Of a stretch of 64,000 nucleotides of DNA, positions 44,092-54,640 are shown in pieces. The stretch comes from Paracoccus sp. MBLB3053 (lineage in GTDB: Bacteria > Pseudomonadota > Alphaproteobacteria > Rhodobacterales > Rhodobacteraceae). The notes below the pieces were generated by a model that saw only the letters and a program-made list of their open reading frames with translations, was not told where the DNA came from and ran no database searches. The stretch spans positions 1 through 64,000 of the forward strand of contig NZ_JAVQLW010000001.1 in assembly GCF_031822435.1 (NCBI RefSeq), in the 5' to 3' direction. Positions within the stretch are counted from its first letter, which is position 1. Each line of letters opens with the position of its first letter. Made by a program: the position numbers and the translations under genes.

Positions 44092-45693
44092 CTACTTGAC
44101 GGTGATGCGCCCATCGAGAGCGGGCTTGAAGCCCGGCCCCTGCCGAATGAGGTATTCGGCCAGCACGTCCGCCAGATCCGGGCCGAAATCATAGGCATCC
44201 TTCGCGTTCGTCGCAAAGATCTTGTACCCGTCCCCTCCGGCACGCATGTAATTGTTCGACACCACACCGTAAAGTTTTGATGGGTCGATCGGCGCCCAGG
44301 TTCCACCCTCGCGGACCTGCACATCGGATATCCGCGTTCCGGGTTCGGCCGTCGGGTCGACGGTATATTTCAGGCCCGCGACCTGTGCGAAGCGCCCTGC
44401 CTTTTCCTCATACTGACTTGCACCGTTTTCCAGTGCCTTCACGAGATCTTCGCCCTTCAGCTTGAAGGTAGAAAGGGTGTTCTGGAACGGAAGGACCGAC
44501 AGCACCTCGCCCATCGTGACTGGGCCGGCATCGATCGAGGTCCGCAATCCGCCGCCATTCGCAACTGCGATGGTGATCCCTTGCGCCTTGACCCGATCGA
44601 GCATGGCGTCAGCCACGACGACACCCATCTCGCATTCCCGCTGACGGCAGTTGTCGCGGCTGCCATCGATCGGAGCCTTGGTCTCCGCCACCAGCTTTTC
44701 CTTCAGCTCCTGGATTGGAGCCGCCATTTCCTTGACACGGGCCGCGATTGCCTCGTCGGGCGCAACGGATGAATCGAGAAGGATGGGTGATCCCTCCGCC
44801 TTGATGATCTGACCGTCCTCATTCCAGGTCAGCTTCAGATGGCCGAGATACTTGCCATAAGCATAGGCGGTAACGACGGGCACATCGGCCTCATCGGCAG
44901 ACGCGACCATCGTGGGATAAGGTCCTTCGGCCCCGTCCATCTCCCCCAGAAGCGTATGACTATGTCCGCCTATCACCGCATCTATGCCGGCAACCTCGGC
45001 CGCGATTTCCTGGTCGCGCCTGTAACCTTCATGAGTCAGCGCGACTATCTTGTTTACACCGGCAGCAGTCAGCTCCTGGACATCTGCCTTCAGGCTTTCC
45101 AGATCGTCCTGGAAAATGACCTTATCGCCCGGAGAAGAGGTTTCGGGCGTATCCATCGCAAGCGCCGAAACAATACCCAGTTTTTCTCCGCCTACGTCCA
45201 GGGTCACAAAATCCGCCACCTTGCCTTTGAGCTCTGGAGACTGGGACAGATCAAGATTGCCCGAAATGACCGGGAACGAGACGCCGTCAGCCAAGGTCTG
45301 AAGCCCCCCCGGCCCATCATCGAATTCGTGGTTTCCGACGGCCATGGCATCGAATCCGATCTCGTTCATGAACTCGACCGTGTCTTTGCCCTTGTAGGTC
45401 GTGTAGAAAAGGCTTCCCTGGTATTGATCTCCGGCGTCGAGCACGACGACATTCTCGCCATTGGCCCTGAACTCGTCTCGCAGTTCCCTGATCTTGGTGG
45501 TCAGCCGCGCCACCCCTCCGAAACATTCGTTCTTGGCCTCGGTTTCGGCGTCGCAAGTGGCGTCGTACTTGTTGATCGGCTCGATGCGGCTATGAAAGTC
45601 GTTGATGTGGAGAATATGCAGGGTGAAGTCGGCCTGGGCGGCACCCGCCCCAATCACGGCAGTCGCCGCAGACACCAAAAACAAGCGTTTCAT
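44092..45693 (-). CDS. Periplasmic bifunctional metallophosphatase/5'-nucleotidase
   Basis: 533 aa. A Sec signal peptide (about 1-21, ending AQA) is followed by the calcineurin-like metallophosphatase domain with HILHINDFHSR, VVLDAGDQYQGS, VGNHEFDDG and IGGHSHTLLG metal motifs, and a C-terminal 5'-nucleotidase domain with VANGGGLRTSIDAG. It releases phosphate from nucleotides or cyclic nucleotides in the periplasm. GAGAGGA precedes the ATG at 45693. Several Cys (CDAETEAKNEC, DNCRQREC) could form disulfides. Confidence 0.9.
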   Translation of the reverse strand: MKRLFLVSAATAVIGAGAAQADFTLHILHINDFHSRIEPINKYDATCDAETEAKNECFGGVARLTTKIRELRDEFRANGENVVVLDAGDQYQGSLFYTTYKGKDTVEFMNEIGFDAMAVGNHEFDDGPGGLQTLADGVSFPVISGNLDLSQSPELKGKVADFVTLDVGGEKLGIVSALAMDTPETSSPGDKVIFQDDLESLKADVQELTAAGVNKIVALTHEGYRRDQEIAAEVAGIDAVIGGHSHTLLGEMDGAEGPYPTMVASADEADVPVVTAYAYGKYLGHLKLTWNEDGQIIKAEGSPILLDSSVAPDEAIAARVKEMAAPIQELKEKLVAETKAPIDGSRDNCRQRECEMGVVVADAMLDRVKAQGITIAVANGGGLRTSIDAGPVTMGEVLSVLPFQNTLSTFKLKGEDLVKALENGASQYEEKAGRFAQVAGLKYTVDPTAEPGTRISDVQVREGGTWAPIDPSKLYGVVSNNYMRAGGDGYKIFATNAKDAYDFGPDLADVLAEYLIRQGPGFKPALDGRITVK

Positions 45694-45827
45694 CCGTTTC
45701 CTCTCGTCACCGGTGATGGGACTGGAAGGCAGCTTCGGAGATGCTTGGGTATGCGTCAACCGGGGATCGGGCCGCATCGGGTGGTTCTGCCTTGACGCGC
45801 CCAATGGCGCAGCGCAAGAACCTGACC

Positions 45828-46160
45828 ATGCGTGCCTATAAGATCTTCAGAGCCCCGGAATACGAACAGTTGCTGCGCGATGGTGAAAGCGCTGGTTCGC
45901 CCGTCGATCTCGCGGACGGGTATATCCATCTGTCCACGGCATCGCAGCTTGCCGGTACGCTCACCAAGCACTTTGCCGGCGAGACGGGACTAAGATTGCT
46001 CGCGGTCGAAACGGAATTGCTTGCCCCTCTGAAATGGGAGCCATCCCGTGGAGGAGATCTCTTTCCACATCTCTACCGTGTACTGCGCGTTGCGGATATC
46101 GTCTGGACTCGTGACATCGGCATCGGTCCCGACGGGCATATCACAGGAGAACTGGAATGA
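45828..46160 (+). CDS. DUF952 family protein
   Basis: 110 aa with the DUF952 pattern: an [13 protein letters not shown] start, [16 protein letters not shown] in the middle and [13 protein letters not shown] near the end. Function unknown. ATG at 45828 is used; an ATG at 45804 would add eight residues. The stop overlaps pyrD by 4 bases, so it is translated with it. Confidence 0.85.
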   Translation: MRAYKIFRAPEYEQLLRDGESAGSPVDLADGYIHLSTASQLAGTLTKHFAGETGLRLLAVETELLAPLKWEPSRGGDLFPHLYRVLRVADIVWTRDIGIGPDGHITGELE

Positions 46161-47227
46161 ACCTGATCGAACGCCTTGGGCTTGCAGCGCTTCACTCGTT
46201 CGATCCAGAGCGCGCTCATGATCTTTCGATCTTCGCGCTCGAGCGCGGCCTTGTACCAATGCCGAAAGCAATCAGGACGTCCAGCCGGCTGCGCGTTTCG
46301 ATTGCCGGGCTCGATCTCCCCAATCCCGTCGGACTGGCTGCCGGCTTCGACAAGAATGCGCGGGTGGTCCCGTCCCTTATGCGCGCGGGCTTTGGGTTCA
46401 TCGAAGTGGGCGCGGCTACTCCGCGTCCTCAGCCCGGAAATCCGAAGCCCCGACTGTTCCGCCTTACCGAGGACCAAGCAATCATCAATCGCTTTGGCTT
46501 CAACAATGAAGGTGCAGAGGCAATCGCCGAGCGCCTGGCTCGCCGCCCTTCCGGCTACCCGAAGGGCATCCCGGTTGGGCTGAACATCGGAGCGAACAAG
46601 GACAGTCAGGACAAGAGCGCGGATTTTTCACAGGTCGTGCGTGTCGCGGGCGAGGCCGCGGATTTCCTGACGGTCAATGTCTCGTCGCCCAATACCGAGA
46701 AACTGAGAGACCTTCAGGGGCCGGATGCGCTCGCCGCATTGCTCGACGGCGTCATTACAACCCGCGACGGCCTCGCAAGCCGCCCCCCAGTTTTTGTCAA
46801 GATTGCACCCGACCTCGACGACGCCGGTCTCGCCGACATCGCTTCGGTCGCAGTCTCGGCATCCGTCGACGGAATCATTGCGACGAACACCACACTATCT
46901 CGCGACGGTCTTTCGTCGCCTCGTGCAAGCGAAACGGGCGGGCTTTCCGGTACCCCGATCATGCAAAGATCGACACGCATCCTTGCCAAGCTCAGCCAAC
47001 TCATCGACGGCAGGCTTCCGATCATTGGTGTCGGCGGAATTTCCTCGACCGAGGATGCGTGGCAGAAAATCCGCGCGGGGGCCTCTGCCGTCCAGATCTA
47101 TTCCGCCCTGATCTACAAGGGCTTTTCTTTCGCGGACCAGATCGTCCAAGAACTCGATCAAAGACTCGAGCGCGAGAAGGTTTCCTTGGCCGAGCTGACA
47201 GGCAGCGGACGCGAGGAATGGCTCTGA
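46157..47227 (+). CDS. pyrD: Dihydroorotate dehydrogenase (quinone), class 2
   Basis: 356-aa flavoenzyme of pyrimidine synthesis, membrane-associated and using quinone. It has the N-terminal helical extension of class 2 enzymes, [15 protein letters not shown], the catalytic Ser region [15 protein letters not shown] and the FMN site [27 protein letters not shown] near the end. Convergent with cysE. Confidence 0.95.
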   Translation: MNLIERLGLAALHSFDPERAHDLSIFALERGLVPMPKAIRTSSRLRVSIAGLDLPNPVGLAAGFDKNARVVPSLMRAGFGFIEVGAATPRPQPGNPKPRLFRLTEDQAIINRFGFNNEGAEAIAERLARRPSGYPKGIPVGLNIGANKDSQDKSADFSQVVRVAGEAADFLTVNVSSPNTEKLRDLQGPDALAALLDGVITTRDGLASRPPVFVKIAPDLDDAGLADIASVAVSASVDGIIATNTTLSRDGLSSPRASETGGLSGTPIMQRSTRILAKLSQLIDGRLPIIGVGGISSTEDAWQKIRAGASAVQIYSALIYKGFSFADQIVQELDQRLEREKVSLAELTGSGREEWL

Positions 47228-47238
47228 TCTAGAAGGAT

Positions 47239-48105
47239 CTAAAAGGGGCCCTCGTGCCCCAAGAGCTGGTTCATGGCACTTGACGGATCGCTGCACCCCG
47301 CATCGCCGACAATCCGCGCGGGCACCCCGGCTACGGTCTTGCAGGGCGGCACCTCGCTCAGCACGACCGATCCTGCTGCGATGCGCGAATGATGGCCCAC
47401 CTTGATATTGCCAAGGACCTTTGCGCCCGCCCCGATCATCACCCCGTTGCCAATCTTGGGATGCCTATCTCCGTCTTCCTTGCCGGTGCCGCCAAGGGTA
47501 ACCGAATGCAGCATCGAGACGTCATTGCCGACCACTGCCGTTTCGCCAATGACGATCGAATGGGCGTGGTCGATCATGACGCCGGTACCGATGCGCGCGG
47601 CGGGATGAATGTCGACACCGAACACTTCCGAGCAACGCATCTGCACGAAATAGGCCATGTCGTGGCGGCCCTGCTCCCACAACCAATGCCCGATCCTATA
47701 GGATTGAAGCGCCTGATAACCTTTGAAGAACAGGATGGGCTGCATGAGCCTGTGCGTCGCGGGGTCACGGTCGTAAACGGCAATGAGGTCGGCTTGCCCT
47801 GCCAGTGCAAGTTCCGGAGAACGCGCGAATGCGTCATCCGCGATTTCGCGGAGGATCTGTTCGCTCATTTCCCTTGAAGCGAGCTTCAGCGAAAACCGGT
47901 AGGCAAGAGCCGCCTCAAATGTCGCATGATGCAGCAGGCCCGCATGGATCAGCGCGCCCAGCAATGGCTCGTCCCGCACGGCAATGCGGGCCTCTCTCTG
48001 AATTCGCGACCAGACAGAAATGCGCGTTTCGTCGCGCATTTCCTGTGGCAGCGGTTCGACGATGTCCTTGCTCAGGTTCATGGCACCGAAGCTTTGTTGG
48101 TTCAT
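47239..48105 (-). CDS. cysE: Serine O-acetyltransferase
   Basis: 288 aa. An N-terminal helical domain, then a left-handed beta-helix of hexapeptide repeats with DIHPAARIGTGVMIDHAHSIVIGE and GNDVSMLHSVTLGGTGK. It makes O-acetylserine for cysteine synthesis. It lies 44 bases downstream of the GTA cluster on the same strand; cysE next to the GTA genes is also seen in Rhodobacter capsulatus. Confidence 0.94.
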   Translation of the reverse strand: MNQQSFGAMNLSKDIVEPLPQEMRDETRISVWSRIQREARIAVRDEPLLGALIHAGLLHHATFEAALAYRFSLKLASREMSEQILREIADDAFARSPELALAGQADLIAVYDRDPATHRLMQPILFFKGYQALQSYRIGHWLWEQGRHDMAYFVQMRCSEVFGVDIHPAARIGTGVMIDHAHSIVIGETAVVGNDVSMLHSVTLGGTGKEDGDRHPKIGNGVMIGAGAKVLGNIKVGHHSRIAAGSVVLSEVPPCKTVAGVPARIVGDAGCSDPSSAMNQLLGHEGPF

Positions 48106-48149
48106 TTACCCGATTATTATCCCAAACCGGTTACGACCGAAAGGGCAGT

Positions 48150-48863
48150 CTAGTCCGGCAGTCGCAGTTCAAGCCAATGCGCCACGACACGCACTTTTCC
48201 GCCACCGAACTGGCCGCCAGTTGCCGTAAGTTGCAGCGGCGTCGGCTCCCAGTAGCTCATGGGGGTTCCAAGAAGGCCGCGAGACCACGATCCCGCGCCT
48301 TTTCCCAACCCTTCGCCGAAGCGGTTCGTCGCATCGGAATGCCCCAGGGACCACGAAGCCAACGTGCCGTTGATCGCCGTCAAAACCCGGGCGGTGACGC
48401 CAATGACCATCACGCCGGACGGAATCACAAGTGACGTGGTCGCTGAACTGCCCGGTCCGAGCACGACATCCTCTGTCGCCTGCCCCGTCAACAGACCAGA
48501 CCCGTGCGATCCGAGCGTGACAGCCCCGAGCACCCATTGCGATCCGTCATGGATCGCCTGGACACCCCGATCCGCGACCAGCGCCCGACGGCCAAGTTTC
48601 GGTCGCGCGAAGATCCATCCTCCGTTTGATCCGATGGCGATCTTGCCGCCCTGACCTTCCCATGCGTTGCTCGCCCCCATGGGCACCCCCCAGCACTGAC
48701 CGTCTTCGACCGTATCTGGGGGCATCGCGCGAGAGAGGCTCTGCAAGACAAGATCGATAGCTCCGTCGAGACGCATCATCGCATCATTGACGGTCACGTG
48801 CTTCTGCGCCTGGGCTGGAAGAAGCAGCGGCAATTCCAGATTGGCGGTCGCGCTGTCAGACAT
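48150..48863 (-). CDS. DUF2793 protein at the end of the GTA cluster
   Basis: 237 aa. The N-terminal DUF2793 pattern (LELPLLLPAQAQKHVTVNDAMMRLDGAIDLVL) is followed by repeats rich in Gly, Thr and Ser and a C-terminal beta-sandwich-like region. In Rhodobacterales this family follows g15 and is thought to be a tail-fibre or receptor-binding component; this is family knowledge, not proven here. It overlaps g15 by 8 bases. Confidence 0.82.
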   Translation of the reverse strand: MSDSATANLELPLLLPAQAQKHVTVNDAMMRLDGAIDLVLQSLSRAMPPDTVEDGQCWGVPMGASNAWEGQGGKIAIGSNGGWIFARPKLGRRALVADRGVQAIHDGSQWVLGAVTLGSHGSGLLTGQATEDVVLGPGSSATTSLVIPSGVMVIGVTARVLTAINGTLASWSLGHSDATNRFGEGLGKGAGSWSRGLLGTPMSYWEPTPLQLTATGGQFGGGKVRVVAHWLELRLPD

Positions 48864-51800
48864 TGATCACCTTCCTTGCAAACGGGCCCGCGCCGAACTC
48901 ATCGGACATTTGGGCAATTTCGACTTCGAATGCTCCCGCCGCGCGCAGCTGGGACCAGACCTGGATGGGCACATCCCATCTCGGTTCCGAGACGATCGCT
49001 TGTTCAATGATGGAACCGTTCTGGACAAGGCGGGCAAGGTATTCCTCTCGAGTTTCGCCGAGAGGAACGTCGAGACCCTCCCATCCATCTCCTTGAATGC
49101 GAGTTCTGCGAATCCAAGTTATGGTCGAGCCATTCACTGCAATATGACAAGGCGAGAAGGGCCTTAGCCCCGCGCCCCGAAAAGCCGCGGTCAAGGTGCG
49201 GTAACTGGGATCATCGGGGCCATGCGTGCCCGGCCCGACGCGCCAATGTCGCTGCTGATTTCGCGCACTAGGCGGAATATCTAGCTGGACGGCAGCGCCA
49301 TCCATCAGAACCACCAAACTTCCCGCCGGCCAGACATCAGGCATCATTGCCTCGGTGCCTGCCAATCCGCGCAACCTGACACTCACCTCCCAGACACCCG
49401 ACGAAACGAGCTTTGCGTCTCGGAACTGAACAAGCTCCCAACCCTCGGCAGAGCCGTCACCGATCGCCAGTAAGTTCTTGCCTTCAAGCAGGGCTGTTGC
49501 GGAAACGGACTCAAGGTTTCCGCCTTTGACACGCATCCGCAGCGCAGGACCCAAATCCCAAACCCCCGATCTCGCCTTTGCGAGAGGCGTGAGCGTCGTC
49601 CCAATGACAGATCGTGATGGCACGACGACATTGCGCGAATAACCTGCGTCGATCTGGGCGGATCCCCAGACGGTAGCCGATCCTGGCCATGGGGTCGCTG
49701 ATACCGCGATATGGGGCGCATGTGGCCTTTCATCGCCACGAAGCAAGGGAAGGTCCAGAAAGGTCGACCACAAAGGAGTTGGAGGCGCGTATGCTCGCGC
49801 AACTGTCTCGTCCTCGAGCAAGCGCGGGGATCTGTAAACCCCGGGCTCCACACGGACGGCATCGATCTGAATCGCTCCAGCCTTCTCGACCCTGTCGACC
49901 CGCCAGCGTTTAGGATCCCCTGAACCCTCTGTCACCTGCACGATATCCCCAGGACCGAGCGCCGACATGGAAGCAGGCAAGGCAAAACGAACCGTGTCCT
50001 TGGCGATGACGGTCTCGCCCATCCAGCGTTCGGCGATGGCGCGGGCCTCTGGCTTGGTCAAAAGCATCGGCAGTTCACTATCCGACGAAGCTCGAAACTC
50101 ACCGCCAGGAAGAACCGTCTCCGCGGTTCGAACGGAATAGTCTCCACCAGATTCTATATGCGTCAGCCGGATCCGACCGGCGAAATCGGCGTCTCCTGCC
50201 CGGGCAACCTCAAGCCCCGAGATATCCTCATCAACTGCCATGTTTTCCCGCTGCACAACGAAATCGACATAGCCGTCGCGCATTCGAAACTGCAGAACCC
50301 CGTCTCTTTCCACCGCATCGAAGCCATGGGCCAGCATCAGTGGCTGCAGGGCCGACCTTCCGCTATCAGACCCCAAGATCGAATAACCTCGCACCAGACC
50401 GGAAAGGCCCTCGGCATCAAAGGAAGCAACACCCGTTCCTCGGCAGATCTCGGCCACAACGTCCGCCAAAGGAACGGCACCCGCCCGCCCGTTCAGCCAA
50501 TGGCCCCGCTGCCAAGCCGGTCCGTCCGACCATAGTTCGGTCAGCGAGGGAAAAGCCGGGAAAGGCCGTGCATCCCAGCACCAGACATGGGCACGGCTCA
50601 TGTCGATCATTCGCCCGGCCGCCATGCGACCGTATTCGTCTCGCGGAGGGTTGTTCTTGGGGTTGCCCCAATGCTCGGTCACCGCGCGAATGTAGGCAGC
50701 CTGTATCGCATCGTCGCGCCCGCCATTCGAAAAATAGGGCAGCGCTGATTCAGAGCTTGCGGCATCCAGGAACTTGTTGGGTTGATTGGTACCCTTATCG
50801 AGGGATGCGCAGCCCATCTCGGTAAACCAGATCGGTTTGGATCTAGGCACCCACGGGCTAGGCTTGGCTTGACGAATGCCTGCAATGCGGTCGTGATGTT
50901 CGTTCAGCCACCAGTTCCTGATATCCTTGTATCGCCATATCCAATGCTCGTCGAAAAGCCCGTCGCGGATCGGCAGCCTGATCTGCTCTTGCCGGTCGAC
51001 TTCCCGCGCATAATACCAGTCATACCCTTCCCCACCTGCGACATTGGCTCGCAGATAGTCGGGATTGTCGGGACGCCGCCAATGTGCGTCCAAATGCGTA
51101 TCTCCGTCCCGCCAATCCGAAAGCGGCATGTAATTGTCGATGCCGATGAAATCGATGTTCTCATCGGCCCAGAGCGGGTCCAGATGAAAATAGACGTCGC
51201 CATTGCCCGGATGATAGCCGAAGTACTCGGACCAATCGGCGGCATAGCCGATCTTCACATCGTCCCCCAGGATATGACGGACATCTGCTGCCAGCTTTCT
51301 CAACGCCACGACCGCAGGAAAGGACAGTCCCTCACCCCGGATCTGTGTCAGTCCGACCATTTCCGAACCGATCAGAAATGCGTCAATTCCTCCGGCAATG
51401 GCGCAAAGATGAGCGTAATGCAGGATAAAGCGGCGATATGACCACTCCTCGGCGCCGACAAAACTGATGGTGTCACCAGCTTGTACGAAATCATCGACCT
51501 CGGCCGCTCCAAAAAACCTCGCGACCTCTTCCGTCGCCGATTGGGTGCCGGCGGAGCTGCCTTCCCGCCCCGCTGCAATGTTCGAGGTAATTCTCCCGCG
51601 CCAAGGCATGACAGGTTGATCTTTCGCCCCGGTCCAGGGGTCAGCTTTGCCATTCCCCTGTTGCTGTTCCATGAGGATGAACGGATAGAAGACGGCCCTT
51701 CGACCACTTGCCGCGATTTCTCGGATTGCCTCAATTACCGATCCATCCGCTGGCGTTCCACCGTATATCGGACGCTCTTGCGACCTCGCGACTTCCTCCG

Positions 51801-52746
51801 CCTGGTCCCTGCCGATGCCTCCTGCCCGCCAGGGCATCTCGTCTCCGTCACGAGATCTGTCCTCGACCTTTGGCTTGATCGAGCAATCGCCCGCTCGAAG
51901 GTCATCGCCGAACCATGACACGACCAAAGAAATGGATCTCACATTTGGCAATTCGCAGGCCAGCGTACGCATCGATGCGCTGAAGTCTGTCTTCGCGGAT
52001 GGCGTGTTTCGGTTGACGACGCGGGTCTCTCCCAGACCGAAGTCATAGGTCACCGGAGTGGTCGCCAAAGAATACTCTCCCGTGCCAGGTATCATTGCCA
52101 CCGCTTCGACCTGTCGAGACAATCCCCGCCCCTGATCCGCCGCACGTGTGACCTCGAAGGACAATTGCGGAACGCGATTGCCCCAACGTTCAAGCAACAG
52201 GTTCTCCAAAACGACATACGCGATGCCGCGATAGGCGGGCGCGTCGTCACCCTCTTCCGCAACGATCACCGGATCAGGAAGCTGGTCTTCGCGACCCAGG
52301 TAGACGCGCAAGTTCAGATCGTCTGGCGACACTTCTTCGCCGTCCGCCCAGACCCGACCTATTCCCAGGATCGGCCCTTCGCACAAGGCCAAGGCAAAGC
52401 TCAGGCGATAGCCGTATTCCGTCACACTTGGCGCGGTTCCCTTGCCTCCGCCTCGGCGCTCGCTCGTCTCGATCAGCTCTCCAGCCCAGATCACATGTCC
52501 AGAAACCCGCATCTGCCCCCAAATCTGCGGGATAGGGGTTCCTTCTCCTGCCGACTGAATTCGCAGCCGGTCGATCCGCCCCGTTGCGACCGCTTTGGAT
52601 CCGCCCCCCAAAAGGCGTTGGTCCAGCGCATTTCCGACAGTCGCGCCGATTGCACGGCCAATGACGGCACCCGAAAGGCCCATCACCGTGCCGCCGAACC
52701 CGGCTCCCAGTGACGCGCCGGCAGCCGCGAGCAAGATCGTCGCCAT
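48856..52746 (-). CDS. GTA g15: megatron tail-tip host-recognition protein
   Basis: 1296 aa, the largest protein in the window. A Gly/Ala-rich hydrophobic N-terminus (GASLGAGFGGTVMGLSGAVIGRAIGATVG) precedes a tail-hub domain, a central TIM-barrel-like domain (about 430-740, with IWFTEMGCASLDKGTNQPN) and C-terminal phage-tail domains with putative carbohydrate-binding sites. It forms the tail tip and contacts the recipient cell. It follows g14 after 12 bases. Its GC content is visibly lower than that of g1-g5. Confidence 0.93.
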   Translation of the reverse strand: MATILLAAAGASLGAGFGGTVMGLSGAVIGRAIGATVGNALDQRLLGGGSKAVATGRIDRLRIQSAGEGTPIPQIWGQMRVSGHVIWAGELIETSERRGGGKGTAPSVTEYGYRLSFALALCEGPILGIGRVWADGEEVSPDDLNLRVYLGREDQLPDPVIVAEEGDDAPAYRGIAYVVLENLLLERWGNRVPQLSFEVTRAADQGRGLSRQVEAVAMIPGTGEYSLATTPVTYDFGLGETRVVNRNTPSAKTDFSASMRTLACELPNVRSISLVVSWFGDDLRAGDCSIKPKVEDRSRDGDEMPWRAGGIGRDQAEEVARSQERPIYGGTPADGSVIEAIREIAASGRRAVFYPFILMEQQQGNGKADPWTGAKDQPVMPWRGRITSNIAAGREGSSAGTQSATEEVARFFGAAEVDDFVQAGDTISFVGAEEWSYRRFILHYAHLCAIAGGIDAFLIGSEMVGLTQIRGEGLSFPAVVALRKLAADVRHILGDDVKIGYAADWSEYFGYHPGNGDVYFHLDPLWADENIDFIGIDNYMPLSDWRDGDTHLDAHWRRPDNPDYLRANVAGGEGYDWYYAREVDRQEQIRLPIRDGLFDEHWIWRYKDIRNWWLNEHHDRIAGIRQAKPSPWVPRSKPIWFTEMGCASLDKGTNQPNKFLDAASSESALPYFSNGGRDDAIQAAYIRAVTEHWGNPKNNPPRDEYGRMAAGRMIDMSRAHVWCWDARPFPAFPSLTELWSDGPAWQRGHWLNGRAGAVPLADVVAEICRGTGVASFDAEGLSGLVRGYSILGSDSGRSALQPLMLAHGFDAVERDGVLQFRMRDGYVDFVVQRENMAVDEDISGLEVARAGDADFAGRIRLTHIESGGDYSVRTAETVLPGGEFRASSDSELPMLLTKPEARAIAERWMGETVIAKDTVRFALPASMSALGPGDIVQVTEGSGDPKRWRVDRVEKAGAIQIDAVRVEPGVYRSPRLLEDETVARAYAPPTPLWSTFLDLPLLRGDERPHAPHIAVSATPWPGSATVWGSAQIDAGYSRNVVVPSRSVIGTTLTPLAKARSGVWDLGPALRMRVKGGNLESVSATALLEGKNLLAIGDGSAEGWELVQFRDAKLVSSGVWEVSVRLRGLAGTEAMMPDVWPAGSLVVLMDGAAVQLDIPPSARNQQRHWRVGPGTHGPDDPSYRTLTAAFRGAGLRPFSPCHIAVNGSTITWIRRTRIQGDGWEGLDVPLGETREEYLARLVQNGSIIEQAIVSEPRWDVPIQVWSQLRAAGAFEVEIAQMSDEFGAGPFARKVINV

Positions 52747-52758
52747 GATGCATCCTTG

Positions 52759-53187
52759 TCAGTTGAGTGGAGGAAACCGGAAACGCCCGGCAATCCGCGC
52801 ACGCCATGGCCCTGAAAGAGGACTTTCCACGACCCCGTGGCGCTCATAGGCGTGAACAAAGCTCGGCTCGGGACCGGCTGCGGCGACTATCCCCATGTGC
52901 TTGGCGACGCAGCCGACCTTCATCCTGAAAACGAGAACATCCCCCGCCGCCTCGACAGGGGAAGACCACAGGAACGTCCGCGCTGCATTCAGCAAAAGCT
53001 CATCGCCTCCAAGCTCCCCCCAATCGGCCGTGTAATGGGGAAGCATGGCCGGCTCGGTCCCGAAAAGCTCTCTCCAGATTCCGCGCACCAGACCGAGACA
53101 ATCTGTCCCTGCCCCTTTGCACGAAGCCTGATGGACATACGGGGTTCCGATCCAGGATCGGGCCGACTCTACGATTGGCAAGCTCAT
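52759..53187 (-). CDS. GTA g14: NlpC/P60 cell-wall peptidase
   Basis: 142-aa cysteine peptidase. The catalytic Cys is in CKGAGTDCLGLVRGIWRE and the His in CVAKHMGIVAAAG. It is thought to cut recipient peptidoglycan during DNA entry. ATG overlaps g13 by 4 bases. Confidence 0.92.
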   Translation of the reverse strand: MSLPIVESARSWIGTPYVHQASCKGAGTDCLGLVRGIWRELFGTEPAMLPHYTADWGELGGDELLLNAARTFLWSSPVEAAGDVLVFRMKVGCVAKHMGIVAAAGPEPSFVHAYERHGVVESPLSGPWRARIAGRFRFPPLN

Positions 53188-54008
53188 CTTTTCACCGCTG
53201 GCGAAAGCAGCCAGTCTTCCGATGGAAGATGTGGAAAGCCACGGAAATTGAGAGAATTGACAAACTTTCCACGGCAGGTTTGCATCCGTTTGTCGCAGCC
53301 TGCCACAAGCTGCACGAGATCGCCGATCGCAGGTCGCTGACCCAAAGCCGTCCAGAGTTCGACCTCGCGCGATCTGCCTTCGTCTCGCCGGTCAAATTTG
53401 ATCACGCCCTGTAATCCGGTGGCCTTGCCGGCCACCACGATGAAGCTGCCATGTTCGAACCAACCAGTCTCACTGTCTGAAATATCGGAAATCGAAAAAA
53501 ACTGACCTTCGCGCTCTTGCAGGATCTTGCCTTCTGCCGTGTAGCCAAGCCGCGAAAGGTCGAACGTGCACTTAGCATCCCCCAGATTGGCCGAGCATCG
53601 TGGGTGAAAGACTCTTCCAAAGCTTCTGCCCAATGGCACGGATAGGCCGCGCAGCTCGGCGCGGAACGCACCCCCCTCGTGCGAAATCTCACCCAACGAC
53701 CCCCGAAAAATCAGATGACGTCGCTGTGGGTCCGTCCAATCCACGTCCCAAAGCCGCACATCGGCCCCGTCCCAACGGCCCGCCATGATGTCAACCTCGG
53801 TGATGGCGTCGTCAGAAAGGGCACCTGTCGCCTCAGAGTTGTCGACCGCGAGCCCTGATGATTGCACCAATGCACTGGCGCTCAGACCGTTTTCCGGCCT
53901 GAACGAGATAGTCTCGAAAACCATGCTCTGGTCATGATCGGTGAACCCCAGAACAAGACCGTCCCTGCGTGTGACAGCCCAGGCCCGGGCTACTGTTTCG
54001 CTGATCAT
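53184..54008 (-). CDS. GTA g13: DUF2163 / phage BR0599-like tail hub protein
   Basis: 274 aa with the DUF2163 domain at the N-terminus (DGLVLGFTDHDQSM... and DITEVDIMAGRWDGA-like stretch) and a C-terminal Cys-containing BR0599 domain (VAGCDKRMQTCRGKFVNSLNFRGFPHLP). Part of the tail hub. It overlaps g12 and g14 by 4 bases each. Confidence 0.92.
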   Translation of the reverse strand: MISETVARAWAVTRRDGLVLGFTDHDQSMVFETISFRPENGLSASALVQSSGLAVDNSEATGALSDDAITEVDIMAGRWDGADVRLWDVDWTDPQRRHLIFRGSLGEISHEGGAFRAELRGLSVPLGRSFGRVFHPRCSANLGDAKCTFDLSRLGYTAEGKILQEREGQFFSISDISDSETGWFEHGSFIVVAGKATGLQGVIKFDRRDEGRSREVELWTALGQRPAIGDLVQLVAGCDKRMQTCRGKFVNSLNFRGFPHLPSEDWLLSPAVKR

Positions 54009-54637
54009 AACCTGACCTCGATGACGGGGATTTGTGGCAGGTCACCTGCCTGGAAGGAGGCAACCGAAACGGCAATCCGATCCGTGTCGAACCGAACCGG
54101 TACATCGAACTCGAAGCCTGCGGTCACCTCTGCGCCAACCGGGGGTGGAACTTCGAAGGAGATGGTGCCTTGCGTTGAATCTAGCGTGAAATCCCTTGCT
54201 TCATGCTGCTCCACCTTTCCCACTGCAGCGCGGACAGTGCCCGCCACGGGTTTGACGACAGGCCTCCAATAACGTGCAGGCCCGGACTGATAGGATTTTC
54301 TCAGCGCGAAAGCCTTTCTCACGCCATCTCCGGTCCCAATGATCTGATCGGCCGAACTGATTGTCCCGCCAGGAAAGCAGGATTTGTAATCGGCCCAATC
54401 CTTCCATCGGAAGCCGTGAAGCTGGCCTGCACGGGCTTCGAAGAAAGCGATCAGGGCTGCGATGTCGTCCAGCGAGCGAAGCCCCATTCCGGCATCGTAG
54501 CGGCGGCGGGAATGCTGCCATGGCGTCCGCCGCTCTTCGTGACCACTCGTCAGGGCAACGATTTCGGTCCGCCGCTCGGGCCCGCCGACCGAACCGAAGG
54601 AAAGGTTGGTGGGAAATCTAATCTCGTGAAACGCCAT
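54005..54637 (-). CDS. GTA g12: DUF2460 distal tail protein
   Basis: 210 aa. DUF2460 pattern: FHEIRFPTNLSFGSVGGPERRTEIV start, HGFRWKDWADYKS in the middle and FDVPVRFDTDRI near the end. It forms the distal tail ring joining tube and hub. Three bases separate it from g11. Confidence 0.92.
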   Translation of the reverse strand: MAFHEIRFPTNLSFGSVGGPERRTEIVALTSGHEERRTPWQHSRRRYDAGMGLRSLDDIAALIAFFEARAGQLHGFRWKDWADYKSCFPGGTISSADQIIGTGDGVRKAFALRKSYQSGPARYWRPVVKPVAGTVRAAVGKVEQHEARDFTLDSTQGTISFEVPPPVGAEVTAGFEFDVPVRFDTDRIAVSVASFQAGDLPQIPVIEVRL

Positions 54638-54640
54638 AAT

